From: an uncultured Bacteroides sp.
GTDB taxonomy: Bacteria > Bacteroidota > Bacteroidia > Bacteroidales > Bacteroidaceae
Direction: 5' to 3'
Length of the DNA stretch: 64,000 nucleotides
Assembly (NCBI GenBank): GCA_947646015.1
Contig: CANSEY010000023.1
Coordinates: 1-64,000, forward strand
Below, in pieces: positions 16,153-26,900 of the stretch (its first letter is position 1; every line of letters begins with the position of its first letter). The notes under the pieces were generated by a model. The model had not been told where the DNA came from. It did no database searches and was given only the letters and a program-made list of their open reading frames with translations. Position numbers and translations under genes: made by a program.

Positions 16153-16500
16153 TCAGTTACTTTTTCTATGCTCCAGAATCGTATCCATATTTTCCAAAGC
16201 CCAGCCTACTAATCCTTCAATATGCGGAATCAAAGTTCCTCCTGTATCTGTTAGATAATACTCTACACGGGGAGGTACTTCCGCATATATTTTCCGTTCA
16301 ATCAAACCGTCAGATTCGAGCGTACGAAGAGTAACAGTCAGCATCCGCTGTGAAATATCCTCTATCGTTTTATGAATATCGCTAAAACGCATCGTACCAT
16401 TCGCATTCAAAGTTATCAGTACCAGCATCGACCATTTGTCTCCCAAGCGGCTTATGACATCTCTTACAGGGCAATTCCCTGTCGGGTGAAAGTTTTTCAT
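16153..16500 (-). CDS. HxlR-family transcriptional regulator
   Basis: A HxlR/YodB-type winged helix: the N-terminal Cys motif NCPVRDVISRLGDKWSMLVL is the family hallmark, followed by FSDIHKTIEDISQRMLTVTL (recognition helix) and a wing near YAEVPPRVEYYLTDTG. I chose the start MKNFHPTGNCPV at 16500. The longer frame from 16536 would begin inside the intergenic inverted repeats. Many members sense quinones, aldehydes or oxidants through the conserved Cys. The divergent DJ-1-like gene fits an electrophile or oxidative-stress response, which is inference from context. Confidence 0.87.
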   Translation of the reverse strand: MKNFHPTGNCPVRDVISRLGDKWSMLVLITLNANGTMRFSDIHKTIEDISQRMLTVTLRTLESDGLIERKIYAEVPPRVEYYLTDTGGTLIPHIEGLVGWALENMDTILEHRKSN

Positions 16501-16531
16501 CTTTTTAACGTTTTGTATTATACTGAGTTTC

Positions 16532-16647
16532 AACAATAGTTACTTCCATGTAACTACCTTATTCTAAGGTTCGTTCTTGTATTTTTCAATTAAGGTAGAT
16601 ACATTTGCATCACAAAAGTAATAAACTTACTAAAAATAACTATTGTT
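16532..16647. promoter_or_regulatory. Candidate HxlR operators in the divergent intergenic region
   Basis: AACAATAGTTA (16532-16542) and its exact reverse complement TAACTATTGTT (16637-16647) lie at the two ends of the region. The left copy overlaps a second dyad, TAGTTAC-TTCCAT-GTAACTA (16537-16556). One end is next to hxlR and the other lies just upstream of the DJ-1-like gene. Confidence 0.55.
16577..16607 (+). promoter_or_regulatory. Promoter of the DJ-1-like gene
   Basis: TTG (16577-16579), 20-bp spacer, TACATTTG (16600-16607); full consensus fit. The right candidate operator lies 30-40 bp downstream of the -7 box, in the leader. Confidence 0.6.
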
Positions 16648-16661
16648 CCATTTAAATAATT

Positions 16662-17195
16662 ATGATTATGGCAAAGAAAGTAGCAGTTTTAGCAGTGAAT
16701 CCGGTAAATGGTTGTGGTTTATTCCAATACTTGGAAGCCTTTTTCGAAAATGGCATTTCCTATAAAGTATTTGCCGTATCGGATACGAAAGAGATCAAAA
16801 CCAATTCAGGAATGGTCCTAATAGTAGATGATGTGATTGCTAATCTAAAAGGGCATGAAGACGAATTTGATGCACTTGTATTCTCCTGTGGAGATGCAAT
16901 ACCTGTATTCCAGCAGTATGCAAACCAGCCATACAATGTGGACTTGATGGAAGTCATCAAGACTTTCGGAGAAAAAGGAAAGATGATGATCGGACACTGT
17001 GCCGGTGCAATGATGTTTGACTTTACAGGTATAACAAAAGGTAAAAAAGTCGCTGTCCATCCGCTGGCCAAACCTGCCATTCAAAACGGAATTGCCACGG
17101 ATGAAAAATCTGAGATAGATGGCAACTTCTTTACTGCACAAGATGAGAATACGATCTGGACAATGTTGCCGAAAGTCATAGAAGCATTGAAATAA
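16662..17195 (+). CDS. DJ-1/PfpI superfamily protein
   Basis: A 177-residue DJ-1/PfpI fold protein. The conserved nucleophilic Cys113 sits in the elbow GHCAGAMM, with a strand VAVLAVNPVNGCGL at the start. Family members act as glyoxalases or deglycases, or as oxidative-stress chaperones; the exact activity cannot be read here. A second ATG at 16668 (MAKKVAV) is an equally good start. It is transcribed divergently from the HxlR regulator and probably controlled by it. The 22-bp array at 17284 lies downstream. Confidence 0.85.
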   Translation: MIMAKKVAVLAVNPVNGCGLFQYLEAFFENGISYKVFAVSDTKEIKTNSGMVLIVDDVIANLKGHEDEFDALVFSCGDAIPVFQQYANQPYNVDLMEVIKTFGEKGKMMIGHCAGAMMFDFTGITKGKKVAVHPLAKPAIQNGIATDEKSEIDGNFFTAQDENTIWTMLPKVIEALK

Positions 17196-17270
17196 TGCCG
17201 GAAAGTATAGAAAGGAATAAATCCACACACAAAAAGAATTGTTCATACAATTGAATAATAAACTCATTCT

Positions 17271-17351
17271 TTCCTTTAAAACCAACGGCCCGTTCCTCGG
17301 TGTGCAACGGGTCCTTCCTTTAAAACCAACGAGCCGTTGGTTTTAAAGGAA
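17271..17351. repeat. 22-bp-period palindrome array ending in a 17-bp perfect hairpin
   Basis: AACGGCCCGTT (17284), AACGGGTCCTT (17306) and AACGAGCCGTT (17328) are 22 bp apart. The longer word TTCCTTTAAAACCAACG occurs at 17271 and again at 17315, 44 bp apart. The second copy is followed after 3 nt by its exact reverse complement (17335-17351), making a 17-bp stem with loop AGC. The run after the stem is A-rich on the plus strand, so it is not a plus-strand terminator. The rest of 17196-17608 shows nothing else I can support. Confidence 0.8.
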
Positions 17352-17608
17352 AAAACAGTCGCCCATACAACATTCATAATCAACAATTTACGCATTCTGC
17401 TTTTAACAAGCAAATATTGCAGCTTCATTCATTAATAAAAACAGACAACAATAGGCCAATTATTGATAAAAACAAGTGTATCCTTTTTCGTACACCTACA
17501 TATTTTTGGTTTACACATCCGCATAAGGTCGGATTCGAAATTCCTTGAACAATACATCTACTTTATTATTTTTTAATTGGATGCCATCGTTTTTCAGATT
17601 GTTTTTAG

Positions 17609-17616
17609 TACTTTTG
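17609..17616 (+). promoter_or_regulatory. Promoter -7 box of the hybrid sensor kinase gene
   Basis: TACTTTTG matches TAnnTTTG, 50 bp before the start codon. Confidence 0.45.
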
Positions 17617-17665
17617 CCCGTATCAAATCAATAAATAATATATCGAACACAAACATCATACTCTC

Positions 17666-20600
17666 ATGAATATGAAAAAATATGTGCTAGCATTTTTTCT
17701 ATGTTTCATATCTATTACTCCTATTTTAGCACAAAGAGACCACATAGATATTTCAAACTATATTTTATGCATCAATTCCTATGCAGAATCTTCTCCTTGG
17801 AGTAACAGGATGATTTCAACCGTATCGGAGTACGTTCAAAAGAACCCAAAACTAGCATTATATGCGGAACATATGAATACTTTAATGATCGATAACGATA
17901 CGATTTTAGGAGAATTCAAGAATATGATCTCTCAGAAATACGAGCATCATCGCCCACGGCTGCTAATATTATTGGGAAACCCTTCTCTATTACTACGTGA
18001 TGAATATAGAGAGCTTTGGGGAGACATTCCTATTGTACTCTGTTCGGAAGAAAAGTTTATAGGTCCTAAAGACACCTACATCTACAAACAGCCAGTTACA
18101 CAAGCGGAGCGTGTTCCGATCTCCCAACTTGCCGATCCCTACAATCTGGTACTTTTATATTCAAACCTTTATTTACGGGAAAATATCCAACTGATTTCTC
18201 ACATAATCCCTGATATGAAGAAATTCATATTTATCGGTGACGAGCGAGAAATCAATCAGACCAATAATTTGGAAATACAGACAAAGTTAAAAGCCATAAA
18301 TCCTAATATTGAATACCAGTACATCACGCCACAAAAAATGACAACGAACCAATTATTGGATTCATTGTATCATGTTGATCCGAATACAACCGGAATTTTA
18401 TTTGCTTCCTGGTTCTACAAAACGACATTTGCAGGTAATACTTCATTAGTTACCAATGCTCACAAACTTATCGTAACAACTACAGCTCCAATTTTCACCC
18501 TTAATATGGCTGATATAACAGAAGAAAACGGTGGCATGATAGGTGGTTATACTTATGACCAAAAACACTATAACCAGCAATTAATTCATACCATTTCAGA
18601 AATACTTACAGGAAAGCCGGCTAGAGAAATTCCCTTTTATATGCCATCAGATGGCGCACCTATTATCAACTATACGATATTACTCCGTAAAGGATTCTCT
18701 CCTTCCATGTGTCCTCCAAACACACATTTTCTGAATAAACCGCTTGGATTCTGGAAACAGAACAAATATTTCATTATGGGTACCTTGTCTTTTATGATAT
18801 TACTGGCAATCGTATTCTTTTATCGTATCCATAGCCTGAATAGCATCAAAAAAGCACAGCAAAAAGAAATTGACGCAATGACAAATTATAAGAATCTAGT
18901 TAATAACATGCCCATTCTCTATATGCAGGAAGAAGTGCTTGCTGATAAAAATGGCATTCCCGTAGAACTGATTTACCGCAATGTGAATGCGCATTTTGAG
19001 AAAAACTTTTTCCGCAAAGAGGAAGTTGTCGGGAAAAAAGCGAGTGAAATATTTCCAGAATCAATGCCGGACTTCCTGCACTTCACTCAAATAGCCTTAT
19101 CAGAAAATAAAGTAATAACATTCCCCTACTATTTCAAAAAAATAGATACCTTCTACGATATAGTACTTAAAGCAAACCGGCAAAATAATATGATTGATGT
19201 ATTTTGCCTGAACAGCACAGAGCTCCATAAGGCACAACAAAAGCTAAGTACTATCAACAACAAACTCGCCATGTCACTTGACGTAGCTAATATCGTGCCA
19301 TGGAAATGGGATTTGCGAAGTAAAACAATTTTATGCGACATCAACAAACCGATAGAACTTAGCACACAAGGAAAAGACGTTGCCGAAGAACAACTGGCAG
19401 TACCCGACTATCACTATTTTTCCAAGATATTTAAGGAAGACCGGAAACGGGTAGAACAGGCTTATCAGAACTTAATAGACGGTCATTCGGAAAAAGTAAA
19501 AGAAGAATATCGCGTAGTCAGCACACAAAAAGGATTTCATAGGATAGAATGGGTGGAAGCCCAAGCAGCCGTTGAAACGCGGGACGAAAATGGCAACCCA
19601 TTGACTCTTGTTGGCTCCTCACTCGTTATCACTGAACGAAAAAAAATGGAGATGGAACTGATTAATGCCAAAAACCGTGCCGAAGAGTCCAATCGGCTGA
19701 AGTCTGCTTTCCTTGCCAACATGAGTCATGAAATTCGTACTCCTCTAAATGCTATCGTCGGTTTCTCCGGTATATTGGCATCCACCGAAGAAGAAGAGGA
19801 AAAACAAGAATATGTCAGTATCATTGAAAACAATAATACGTTATTATTGCAGCTCATCAGTGATATCCTTGATTTATCAAAAATAGAAGCAGGAACATTG
19901 GACCTGCACTATTCCAATGTTGAAATCAATGATTTAATGAAAGACCTGGAAAACATGTGTCAACTGAAACTTAAATCGGATGCTGTCAAACTGGAATTCG
20001 TAGCTCCTGAAGAACCATGTTTCGCACATATAGAAAAGAACAAGTTATCTCAGTTAATTATTAACCTGGTGACGAATGCCATAAAATTCACCATTCAAGG
20101 TAGTATCCGATTTGGATACAAACGTCAGAACAATGAATTATATTTCTATGTGGCTGATACAGGTTGCGGCATTCCTCAAGATAAGCAAAAAAGTATTTTT
20201 GGACGTTTCGTCAAATTAAATTCATTTGCACAAGGTACGGGTTTAGGACTCTCAATCTGCCAGACACTTGTCGAACACATGGGAGGTAAAATCGGGGTAG
20301 AATCAGAAGAAGGAAACGGCTCTACATTCTGGTTCACTTTGCCTTACAAGCAAGCAGAGACTGTTAAGAAGAGCCTTCCAAAGGACATACAACCTATTGC
20401 CATAGAAAAGGATAAGCTGGTAATTTTGATTGCTGAAGATAATGAAAGCAATTATAAGTTGTTCGAATCTATTCTAAAATATGATTATCATCTGCTTCAT
20501 GCCTGGGATGGTCAGGAAGCTGTAAACATGTTCAAGGAGCATAATCCACAAATTATATTAATGGATATCAATATGCCTGTCCTGGATGGATATGAAGCAA

Positions 20601-20785
20601 CCAAAGAAATCCGCAAGTACTCTGCCAAAGTACCGATTATCGCCATTACGGCTTTTGCATATGCTTCAGACGAGCAACGGGTGATGGAAAGTGGTTTTGA
20701 CGGGTATATGCCGAAACCTATCAATGCCCGTCAGTTGAAGGCGCAACTGACAGATATCATGCAAAAACGTATTGTATTGCTATAG
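17666..20785 (+). CDS. Hybrid sensor histidine kinase with periplasmic binding-protein-like sensor
   Basis: 1039 residues: signal peptide (to about 22), a periplasmic region to about residue 365 resembling the ABC substrate-binding-like sensor family (PF04392 type, with alternating beta/alpha segments such as [14 protein letters not shown] and [14 protein letters not shown]), one membrane helix at about 367-389, PAS-like segments (about 400-660), a HisKA domain with [16 protein letters not shown] (His near 688), an HATPase with [10 protein letters not shown] and GTGLGLSI, and a C-terminal receiver with Asp near 965 ([14 protein letters not shown]). It has no DNA-binding domain, so phosphate must pass to another protein. 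Its ligand and partner are not evident; neighbours are unrelated. Kinase residues look intact. Confidence 0.85.
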   Translation: MNMKKYVLAFFLCFISITPILAQRDHIDISNYILCINSYAESSPWSNRMISTVSEYVQKNPKLALYAEHMNTLMIDNDTILGEFKNMISQKYEHHRPRLLILLGNPSLLLRDEYRELWGDIPIVLCSEEKFIGPKDTYIYKQPVTQAERVPISQLADPYNLVLLYSNLYLRENIQLISHIIPDMKKFIFIGDEREINQTNNLEIQTKLKAINPNIEYQYITPQKMTTNQLLDSLYHVDPNTTGILFASWFYKTTFAGNTSLVTNAHKLIVTTTAPIFTLNMADITEENGGMIGGYTYDQKHYNQQLIHTISEILTGKPAREIPFYMPSDGAPIINYTILLRKGFSPSMCPPNTHFLNKPLGFWKQNKYFIMGTLSFMILLAIVFFYRIHSLNSIKKAQQKEIDAMTNYKNLVNNMPILYMQEEVLADKNGIPVELIYRNVNAHFEKNFFRKEEVVGKKASEIFPESMPDFLHFTQIALSENKVITFPYYFKKIDTFYDIVLKANRQNNMIDVFCLNSTELHKAQQKLSTINNKLAMSLDVANIVPWKWDLRSKTILCDINKPIELSTQGKDVAEEQLAVPDYHYFSKIFKEDRKRVEQAYQNLIDGHSEKVKEEYRVVSTQKGFHRIEWVEAQAAVETRDENGNPLTLVGSSLVITERKKMEMELINAKNRAEESNRLKSAFLANMSHEIRTPLNAIVGFSGILASTEEEEEKQEYVSIIENNNTLLLQLISDILDLSKIEAGTLDLHYSNVEINDLMKDLENMCQLKLKSDAVKLEFVAPEEPCFAHIEKNKLSQLIINLVTNAIKFTIQGSIRFGYKRQNNELYFYVADTGCGIPQDKQKSIFGRFVKLNSFAQGTGLGLSICQTLVEHMGGKIGVESEEGNGSTFWFTLPYKQAETVKKSLPKDIQPIAIEKDKLVILIAEDNESNYKLFESILKYDYHLLHAWDGQEAVNMFKEHNPQIILMDINMPVLDGYEATKEIRKYSAKVPIIAITAFAYASDEQRVMESGFDGYMPKPINARQLKAQLTDIMQKRIVLL

Positions 20786-20821
20786 GGGAAATCAATTCCC
20801 TTTTGGAAGATAACAAAACAG

Positions 20822-21622
20822 CTAATAATTCAGCCACATTCTGAATGAAGCCATCTTGTCTTTACTTATCATTATCTTATCTTTGAAAGGTGGTTGTACA
20901 TGAACGATTGCCTTTCCTAAGAAATAGGATTCAATACGCTGAATGGCATCAATACAGACTAATGTCTGACGATTCGTCCGGAAAAAGTGATCCGGATCGA
21001 GTTGTTCACTCAATCGGTCTAGTGCCAGATCAATGAGATACTCACGATTCTTATGGGTTACGGCAAAGGTGAGCTTATTTTCCGAATAAAAGTAAGCGAT
21101 ATCACTCACCTGTAAGGTGAATAGTTTCTCGCCACTAGAAATAAGGAAACGAGTACGATACTTTTTCTGCACAGAGACAGAGGTCTCCTGCGCAGCAGAA
21201 AGTTGCTGCAATATTTCCAGCATCCGGCTTTCCTGATTGAAATCATGGATGTAGTTCTTTGTCAATCCTTCAAAACGTTGAATGGTCTGCATCAGGCGGT
21301 CTTCATGAATCGGCTTCAAAAGATAGTCAATGCTATTCACTGAGAAAGCACGCACAGCATATTCGTCATAAGCAGTAGTAAATACAATCATACTCTCCGG
21401 ATGCGCCTGTTCTATAAAAAGAAAAGAATTGCCATCCGTTAGCTGAATATCCAGAAACAGGATATCCGGATGAGGATGCTGCCCGAACCACTCTACTGCC
21501 TCTTCAATATTACCGGGCAATAACTGTACCTCCCAATCGGGACGAAGAGACAATAACGTATCCCTCAGCAGACGGGCTGCCGGAATTTCATCTTCTATGA
21601 TGGCTGCTTTTATCTTATTCAT
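20822..21622 (-). CDS. LytTR-family response regulator
   Basis: A 266-residue response regulator. The receiver domain (acidic pair in IIEDE, phospho-acceptor in LFLDIQL near residue 60, TTAYDEYAV, and Lys in DYLLKPI) is followed by a LytTR DNA-binding domain (about residues 160-262) with YFYSENKLTF and FFRTNRQTLVCIDAI. Its start overlaps the sensor kinase stop by 8 bp, a cognate LytS/LytT-like pair. The pair is the last part of the RND efflux operon and probably controls it or reports envelope stress, an inference from gene order. Confidence 0.9.
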   Translation of the reverse strand: MNKIKAAIIEDEIPAARLLRDTLLSLRPDWEVQLLPGNIEEAVEWFGQHPHPDILFLDIQLTDGNSFLFIEQAHPESMIVFTTAYDEYAVRAFSVNSIDYLLKPIHEDRLMQTIQRFEGLTKNYIHDFNQESRMLEILQQLSAAQETSVSVQKKYRTRFLISSGEKLFTLQVSDIAYFYSENKLTFAVTHKNREYLIDLALDRLSEQLDPDHFFRTNRQTLVCIDAIQRIESYFLGKAIVHVQPPFKDKIMISKDKMASFRMWLNY

Positions 21623-22670
21623 AGAGCAAAGGTATTTTTACGGTAAACTCTTTCCGGTCATTTTCTACCACAATGTCACGGTTGCACAACAACATATATC
21701 GGGCAGAAAGGTTCTTAAGTCCCATTCCGGAAGTTACCACTGTTTTTTTAGTTTGTATCCGGTTTCTGACGATCAGTTCCCGTTCCTTTTCCATATAAAG
21801 AAGTTCGATAGTCATCGGTTTTCCCGTATGAATGACATTATGTTTGATTACATTCTCCGCTAACAATTGAATAGTAAGCGGAGGCAACTGAGCCTCCATA
21901 CAAGTCTTCGGAATACGGTTGTCAATATGAATGCAATCGCCCAAACGAACCCTATGCAGAAAAATATAAGAGTTCAGAAAATCCATTTCCTCTCGCAGTG
22001 TTGTCAGCCTTTGATTCTGACACTGAAGAATATAGCGATACACATCCGAAAGATGCTGGGTGAACAATTCCGCATTAGCCGGATTGTAGCGAATCTCAGA
22101 AATCAAGGTATTCAGACTGTTAAACAAGAAATGAGGATTCAACTGATTCTGTAGAGCTGTATAGCGTGCCGTATTATTCTCTTTTTGCAAGGCAGCCGCT
22201 TTCTGTTGTAATCTTAACGTATTACGCATGGAACGATTGGCCAGCAACAATCCAAGGATGACGAGCTCTACCAGCCATACAGTTATAAGAATCCGCCAGC
22301 CTCCGTTGGGAAACGTAAACGGATAAGAAGCTCCTGCCAACAACTTGGCAGTTACCATTAAACCGTAGTTCAGCAAAAGAAACATCCCCATTACGATAAT
22401 ATAGACTGAAACCAGCTTCCAACGCCGATGCAAATTCAACGCATACTGATTATCAATCCATGAACTCAGCCTGATGGTAGTATATCCCAGCACATTAAAA
22501 GCCAGTATGAAGAACCCCAGTGTACTGACTGAATGTAGCATATCGGCAACCCGATCAGAGAAGGTTGCATAATTTATCAGTAACAGGAAAGAGAATATAC
22601 CCAATCCTGAAAACAGCGCTATATACAATAAGGTGTTCAACTTTACATTCATACAGTTGGCTCTTTTCAT
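21615..22670 (-). CDS. LytS/YehU-type sensor histidine kinase
   Basis: A 351-residue kinase with four N-terminal membrane helices (about residues 12-32, 42-60, 75-97, 112-132), a short coiled coil, then the His_kinase domain: the phospho-acceptor is the His of LNPHFLFNSLNTLI, the N-box is LAENVIKHN and the G-box GMGLKNL. There is no large extracellular sensor; input probably comes through the membrane part. An internal start (MNVKLNTLL, 22652) may be the real one. The stop overlaps the LytTR gene, and the TolC-like gene ends 16 bp upstream, so all five genes look like one operon. Confidence 0.88.
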   Translation of the reverse strand: MKRANCMNVKLNTLLYIALFSGLGIFSFLLLINYATFSDRVADMLHSVSTLGFFILAFNVLGYTTIRLSSWIDNQYALNLHRRWKLVSVYIIVMGMFLLLNYGLMVTAKLLAGASYPFTFPNGGWRILITVWLVELVILGLLLANRSMRNTLRLQQKAAALQKENNTARYTALQNQLNPHFLFNSLNTLISEIRYNPANAELFTQHLSDVYRYILQCQNQRLTTLREEMDFLNSYIFLHRVRLGDCIHIDNRIPKTCMEAQLPPLTIQLLAENVIKHNVIHTGKPMTIELLYMEKERELIVRNRIQTKKTVVTSGMGLKNLSARYMLLCNRDIVVENDRKEFTVKIPLLYE

Positions 22671-22686
22671 ACAAAGTTAGTGCTTT

Positions 22687-23991
22687 TTATCGACAATCAT
22701 ATCCGTGGAGCGCTTTTATTAACTCCGAATAGTGTCCTTGTGCCGCAGCTTTGGCTTGTACATAATTCACCTGCGATGTCTGCCGATAGGTTTGCGCGTC
22801 AATCACTTCCACCACTGACACTTTTCCTTCATTATAACGTTCTATTGCTTTCGCTTCATTCTCTTCTGCCTTCGCCAGTGAATTTTCGCTCAAACGAACC
22901 CGTTCCATTGCTTGTGACAGCGCTTTACGTGCCACTCCTATTTCCAGTTCAACCTGATCCATCACTTTATTCAGATTATCCTCTGCCATACCTACCCGAA
23001 AGGAGGAAGCACGCTTCTCACTTTTACGCTTCCCCCACTCAAAAATAGGTACTGAGACTTTTGCATAAACAGCATAATTGGGATCCAGATCTTTCTTGAA
23101 ATTATATCCGGGAGAAGAGTAACTCCCGTCTATTCCCACATAAAACTGAGGTTTGAACTGCGAATCATTCAACTTTTTCGTACTCTCGGCCATACGAATC
23201 CGGTCATAAGCCATCTGAATTTCAGGACGTGCCATACCGGTAGACAACCATGTAGAATCATCGACAACCACCACCGGTATCTGTGAATCCAGTTCCGTAT
23301 GATGTTCCAGCCGGACACCAATCATAGAATTCAATGCCATCCGCCCTGTTTCAAAATTACTTTGTGCCTGGAGCAACTGGTACTCCGCTTCGTTCAGTTT
23401 TACTTCCGCCATCAGTAAATCCTGCGGATCAACCAGCCCCACCTCTACCCTTTCTTTAATTGTTTTAACCAAAGCGGCTATTGAGTTACGAAAATCTTCG
23501 GCAACAGTCACAATCTCCTGCCGGGCTACGGCACTCCAGTATTGAATATCCGTTTGATAGCAAACAGCATCATTCAATGCCTTTGCCTGATTGGCAGCAA
23601 ATGATTGCTGATGTTGTGCCATACGGATGGATTCCAGTACTCGTCCGCCTGTATAGACCGGTTGCAGAATGGAAAGAGAACCACCATAGTTCAGTTGTTT
23701 CCCTTCCACTGTTCTTGATAATCCTAAAGAAGGGACATCCAGAGTCAATTCCAACGGATTCTCCGTATACTGAAAGTTAGCTGTTCCGGAAAGTTTCGGT
23801 TTCAAATCTGCCCGTGCCGATTTTTCCACTTCCATACTGGCAGCTATATTCTTCTCAGCCGCTTTCAAGTCGTGATTGTAATCCAATGCCATAGTCCGGT
23901 ACTTTTCAAGAAGAGGACTTTGCTGGGCTAAAGCAGACAAAGACCCTAAAGCAAAACCACATAACAACAAGCTATATATCCTTATTTTCAT
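22687..23991 (-). CDS. TolC-family outer-membrane channel of the RND pump
   Basis: A 434-residue outer-membrane efflux protein with signal peptide (cut near SALAQ, about residue 22), two OEP repeats, and the conserved ILQPVYTGGRVLESI and VSVPIFEWGKRKSE segments typical of TolC-like proteins in Bacteroidetes. It follows the RND gene after 2 bp, so it is translated from the same mRNA and should complete the tripartite pump. Only distantly similar to the TolC-like protein at 5478-6797. Confidence 0.88.
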   Translation of the reverse strand: MKIRIYSLLLCGFALGSLSALAQQSPLLEKYRTMALDYNHDLKAAEKNIAASMEVEKSARADLKPKLSGTANFQYTENPLELTLDVPSLGLSRTVEGKQLNYGGSLSILQPVYTGGRVLESIRMAQHQQSFAANQAKALNDAVCYQTDIQYWSAVARQEIVTVAEDFRNSIAALVKTIKERVEVGLVDPQDLLMAEVKLNEAEYQLLQAQSNFETGRMALNSMIGVRLEHHTELDSQIPVVVVDDSTWLSTGMARPEIQMAYDRIRMAESTKKLNDSQFKPQFYVGIDGSYSSPGYNFKKDLDPNYAVYAKVSVPIFEWGKRKSEKRASSFRVGMAEDNLNKVMDQVELEIGVARKALSQAMERVRLSENSLAKAEENEAKAIERYNEGKVSVVEVIDAQTYRQTSQVNYVQAKAAAQGHYSELIKALHGYDCR

Positions 23992-23993
23992 CT

Positions 23994-26900
23994 TTATTTT
24001 CCTTTTACTTTATAAAACATTGAATATAATGCAGGCGTGACAAACAAGGTCAATCCCGTGGCAAACGTCAGTCCGAAAATAATAGTCGCAGCCATTCCGC
24101 CGAAAGCGACATCAAACAATAGAGGGACCATACCGAAGATGGTAGTGGTTGCCGCCATCAATACCGGACGGGTTCGGGAAACCGTAGCCTCAACAATAGA
24201 GGTATACAGATCAATTCCACTACGATGCTGCACATTGATTTCATCAATCAGTACAATCACATTCTTGATTATCATTCCAAGCAACCCCAGCCAACCGGCT
24301 ATCGGAAAGAAACCGAAGTCAAAACCGGTCAAGAGCATCCCCACCGCAATACCTATCAAAGACAAAGGCAAGACACAAAGAATAATAATCGGTTCACGGA
24401 AATTACCGAACAGCCCTACCAGGATAACCACTAATGCAAGGAATGCCAATGGGAAATATTTAGCAATGGCCTGCATCGCCTCACCCTGATCTTTATACTG
24501 GGCATCCCAAAAGAAAGTATATCCTTCAGGAAGCTGGATGTTCTCTATTTCTTTCCGGATTTCTCCATGTACTTCCGCCATCGTATGCCCCGGTTTCACG
24601 CCACACATTGCAGCCATTGACAGCTGACGGTTATAAGTTCTCACCTGGGGAAACTCCCAGGTTGTCTCTATCCGTTCTGTTACCTGCGAAAGCGGAGCCG
24701 ACCTTTCTCCATTCCATATCGAAAAGTCTCCCAAAGAATGGGTGTCCGCTATATCCACATTACCCGATTTCAAAAGAACAGGAACTTTTTTCTCATTATC
24801 CCGATAGACACCGACAGGCAAACCATCATTAATTGATTTTACCGATTCCATCATCGAAGCTTTTGTAATTCCTAATGCTCCGGCCTTCACCGGATCATAT
24901 ACCGGACGGATAACCATCGACATATTCCCCCATTCGTTCCGGGCATCCGCAACTTTAGGATTTTGTCGCATAATCTCAATGGCCTGCCCTACCAAAGAAT
25001 CAAGTACAGCAGGGTCCGGTCCGAGGAAACGAGCCTCGATCACCGCTTCCGTTAACGGACTTAGCTCGAATTTATTTACTTTAATCAACGGTTCGGGAAA
25101 CTTCAACGAAACAGAGTCCTGCAAACGGGCATGCAGCTGACGGGAAAGTTTCGAAGTCTTGCATTTCACCAAAATTTGTGCATAGTTGGATTGAGGTCCA
25201 AAGGAAACGTTTGACAAGTAATAACGCGGCGGAGTCCGTCCTACATAAGTAGATACCATTTCCGTTTCTTCCTGTCCGCGGATATACTCTGCCATATCCA
25301 TCACCATCTTATCTGTTTCTTCAATCCGTGTCCCTTCGGGCAGCCACATATCCAATGTAAAATACTGCTTATCCAATGCGGGGACAAAGACCTTCGGAAT
25401 GAACTTGAAACTCCATGCCGACAATACCAGCATAATGACCATACACCCAATCGTTGCATACCGGTGACGAATCACCCATCTCAATGCAGAACGAAATTTA
25501 TCATAATACTTGCCTGCAAAAAGAGCCGCCTTAAGTTCGTTGGGTCTTGGCCGACGGACAAACTCCTGAATAAAGAAAGGAGTCTGCGTCAGCGCAAAGA
25601 CCCAACTGAACATCAGCGAAACGCCGATAACTACAACTAAGGATGACAATAACTCGCCGGTAATATGCGGCGAATAATATATAGGTAAAAAAGTTAGAAT
25701 CGCAATGACTGTCGCCGCCAATAAGGGCAACGAAGTTGAAGAACAAGCCCGCAATATGGCTACCCGTTTCCGCATTCCCCGCTGCATATTGACCAATGCC
25801 GAATCGGAGACCACAATGGCATTATCTACCAACATTCCCATAGCTATGATAATGGCAGCAAGTGACATACGTTGCAAGGCAATTCCCTGTGAAAGCATCA
25901 CAATCAAAGTCGCAAAGATGGAAAACACCAATCCGCTGCCAATCAGAATACCATTCTTGAATCCTATAAAAAACAACAGAATAGCTACTACCGTTACAAC
26001 AGATATAATCAGGTTCAGAATAAATCCCTGATTGGCCACTGCCGATTCATAACCCTGATCATAAATCGTCTGCAGCTCAAAACCTTCGGGCATGGTCTCT
26101 GCAAAATGGTCAATCTCCTGTTTTACCGCCTCTGCCATATCGACAACATTTCCTGTGAGTATCGTAGAAATAGCAATACCTACCGCAGGTTTCCCGTCAA
26201 TCCGCATTTTGTTACTTGGAGGCGTCTGATAACTCTCTTCAATCTCTGCAATATCAGCCAGCCGGAAATGCTCTCCTGTACGTGATACGATAGTCATATT
26301 CCGAATATCATCCAGAGAATAAAAATTACCGGTAGATTCAATCCGTATTCTGTTTACGCCGGCATCAATTCCTCCGGCATCCACTACCCTGTTCTGTGCA
26401 TCGAAGGCACGTGAAATATCCGTAGTCGTGATTCCACTCCGTGCCATAACGGAAGGATTAAGAATGACGTCAATCGTTGGAGACTGTACACCATAAATCT
26501 CCACTTTTGCCACATCCTTCACCCTGAGCAGTACATTCTTGATAAGCTTCGCCTGATTTTCCAGTTCCCGATATGAATATCCTTCACCCGTCAGACCATA
26601 GAAAACACCCAGCACATCACCGAAATCATCATTTACCACTGAAGGACCGGCTCCTGCAGGAAGTTTCGACTGTACATCATTGACCTTCCGACGAAGTTTA
26701 TCCCACAACTGCTGCATCTCATCCGCCCGGATTTCTTTCTTTACATACACCGTGATCTTGGATAAGCCTGCCCGATTTTCAGTTTTCAGATAATATAATT
26801 CGCCTAATGACTGTATCGATTCCTCCAATACATCCGTCACCTGAGATTGTACTTCGGAAGGGGAAGCACCCGGATATGGAGTCATCACCAATGCTTGCTT

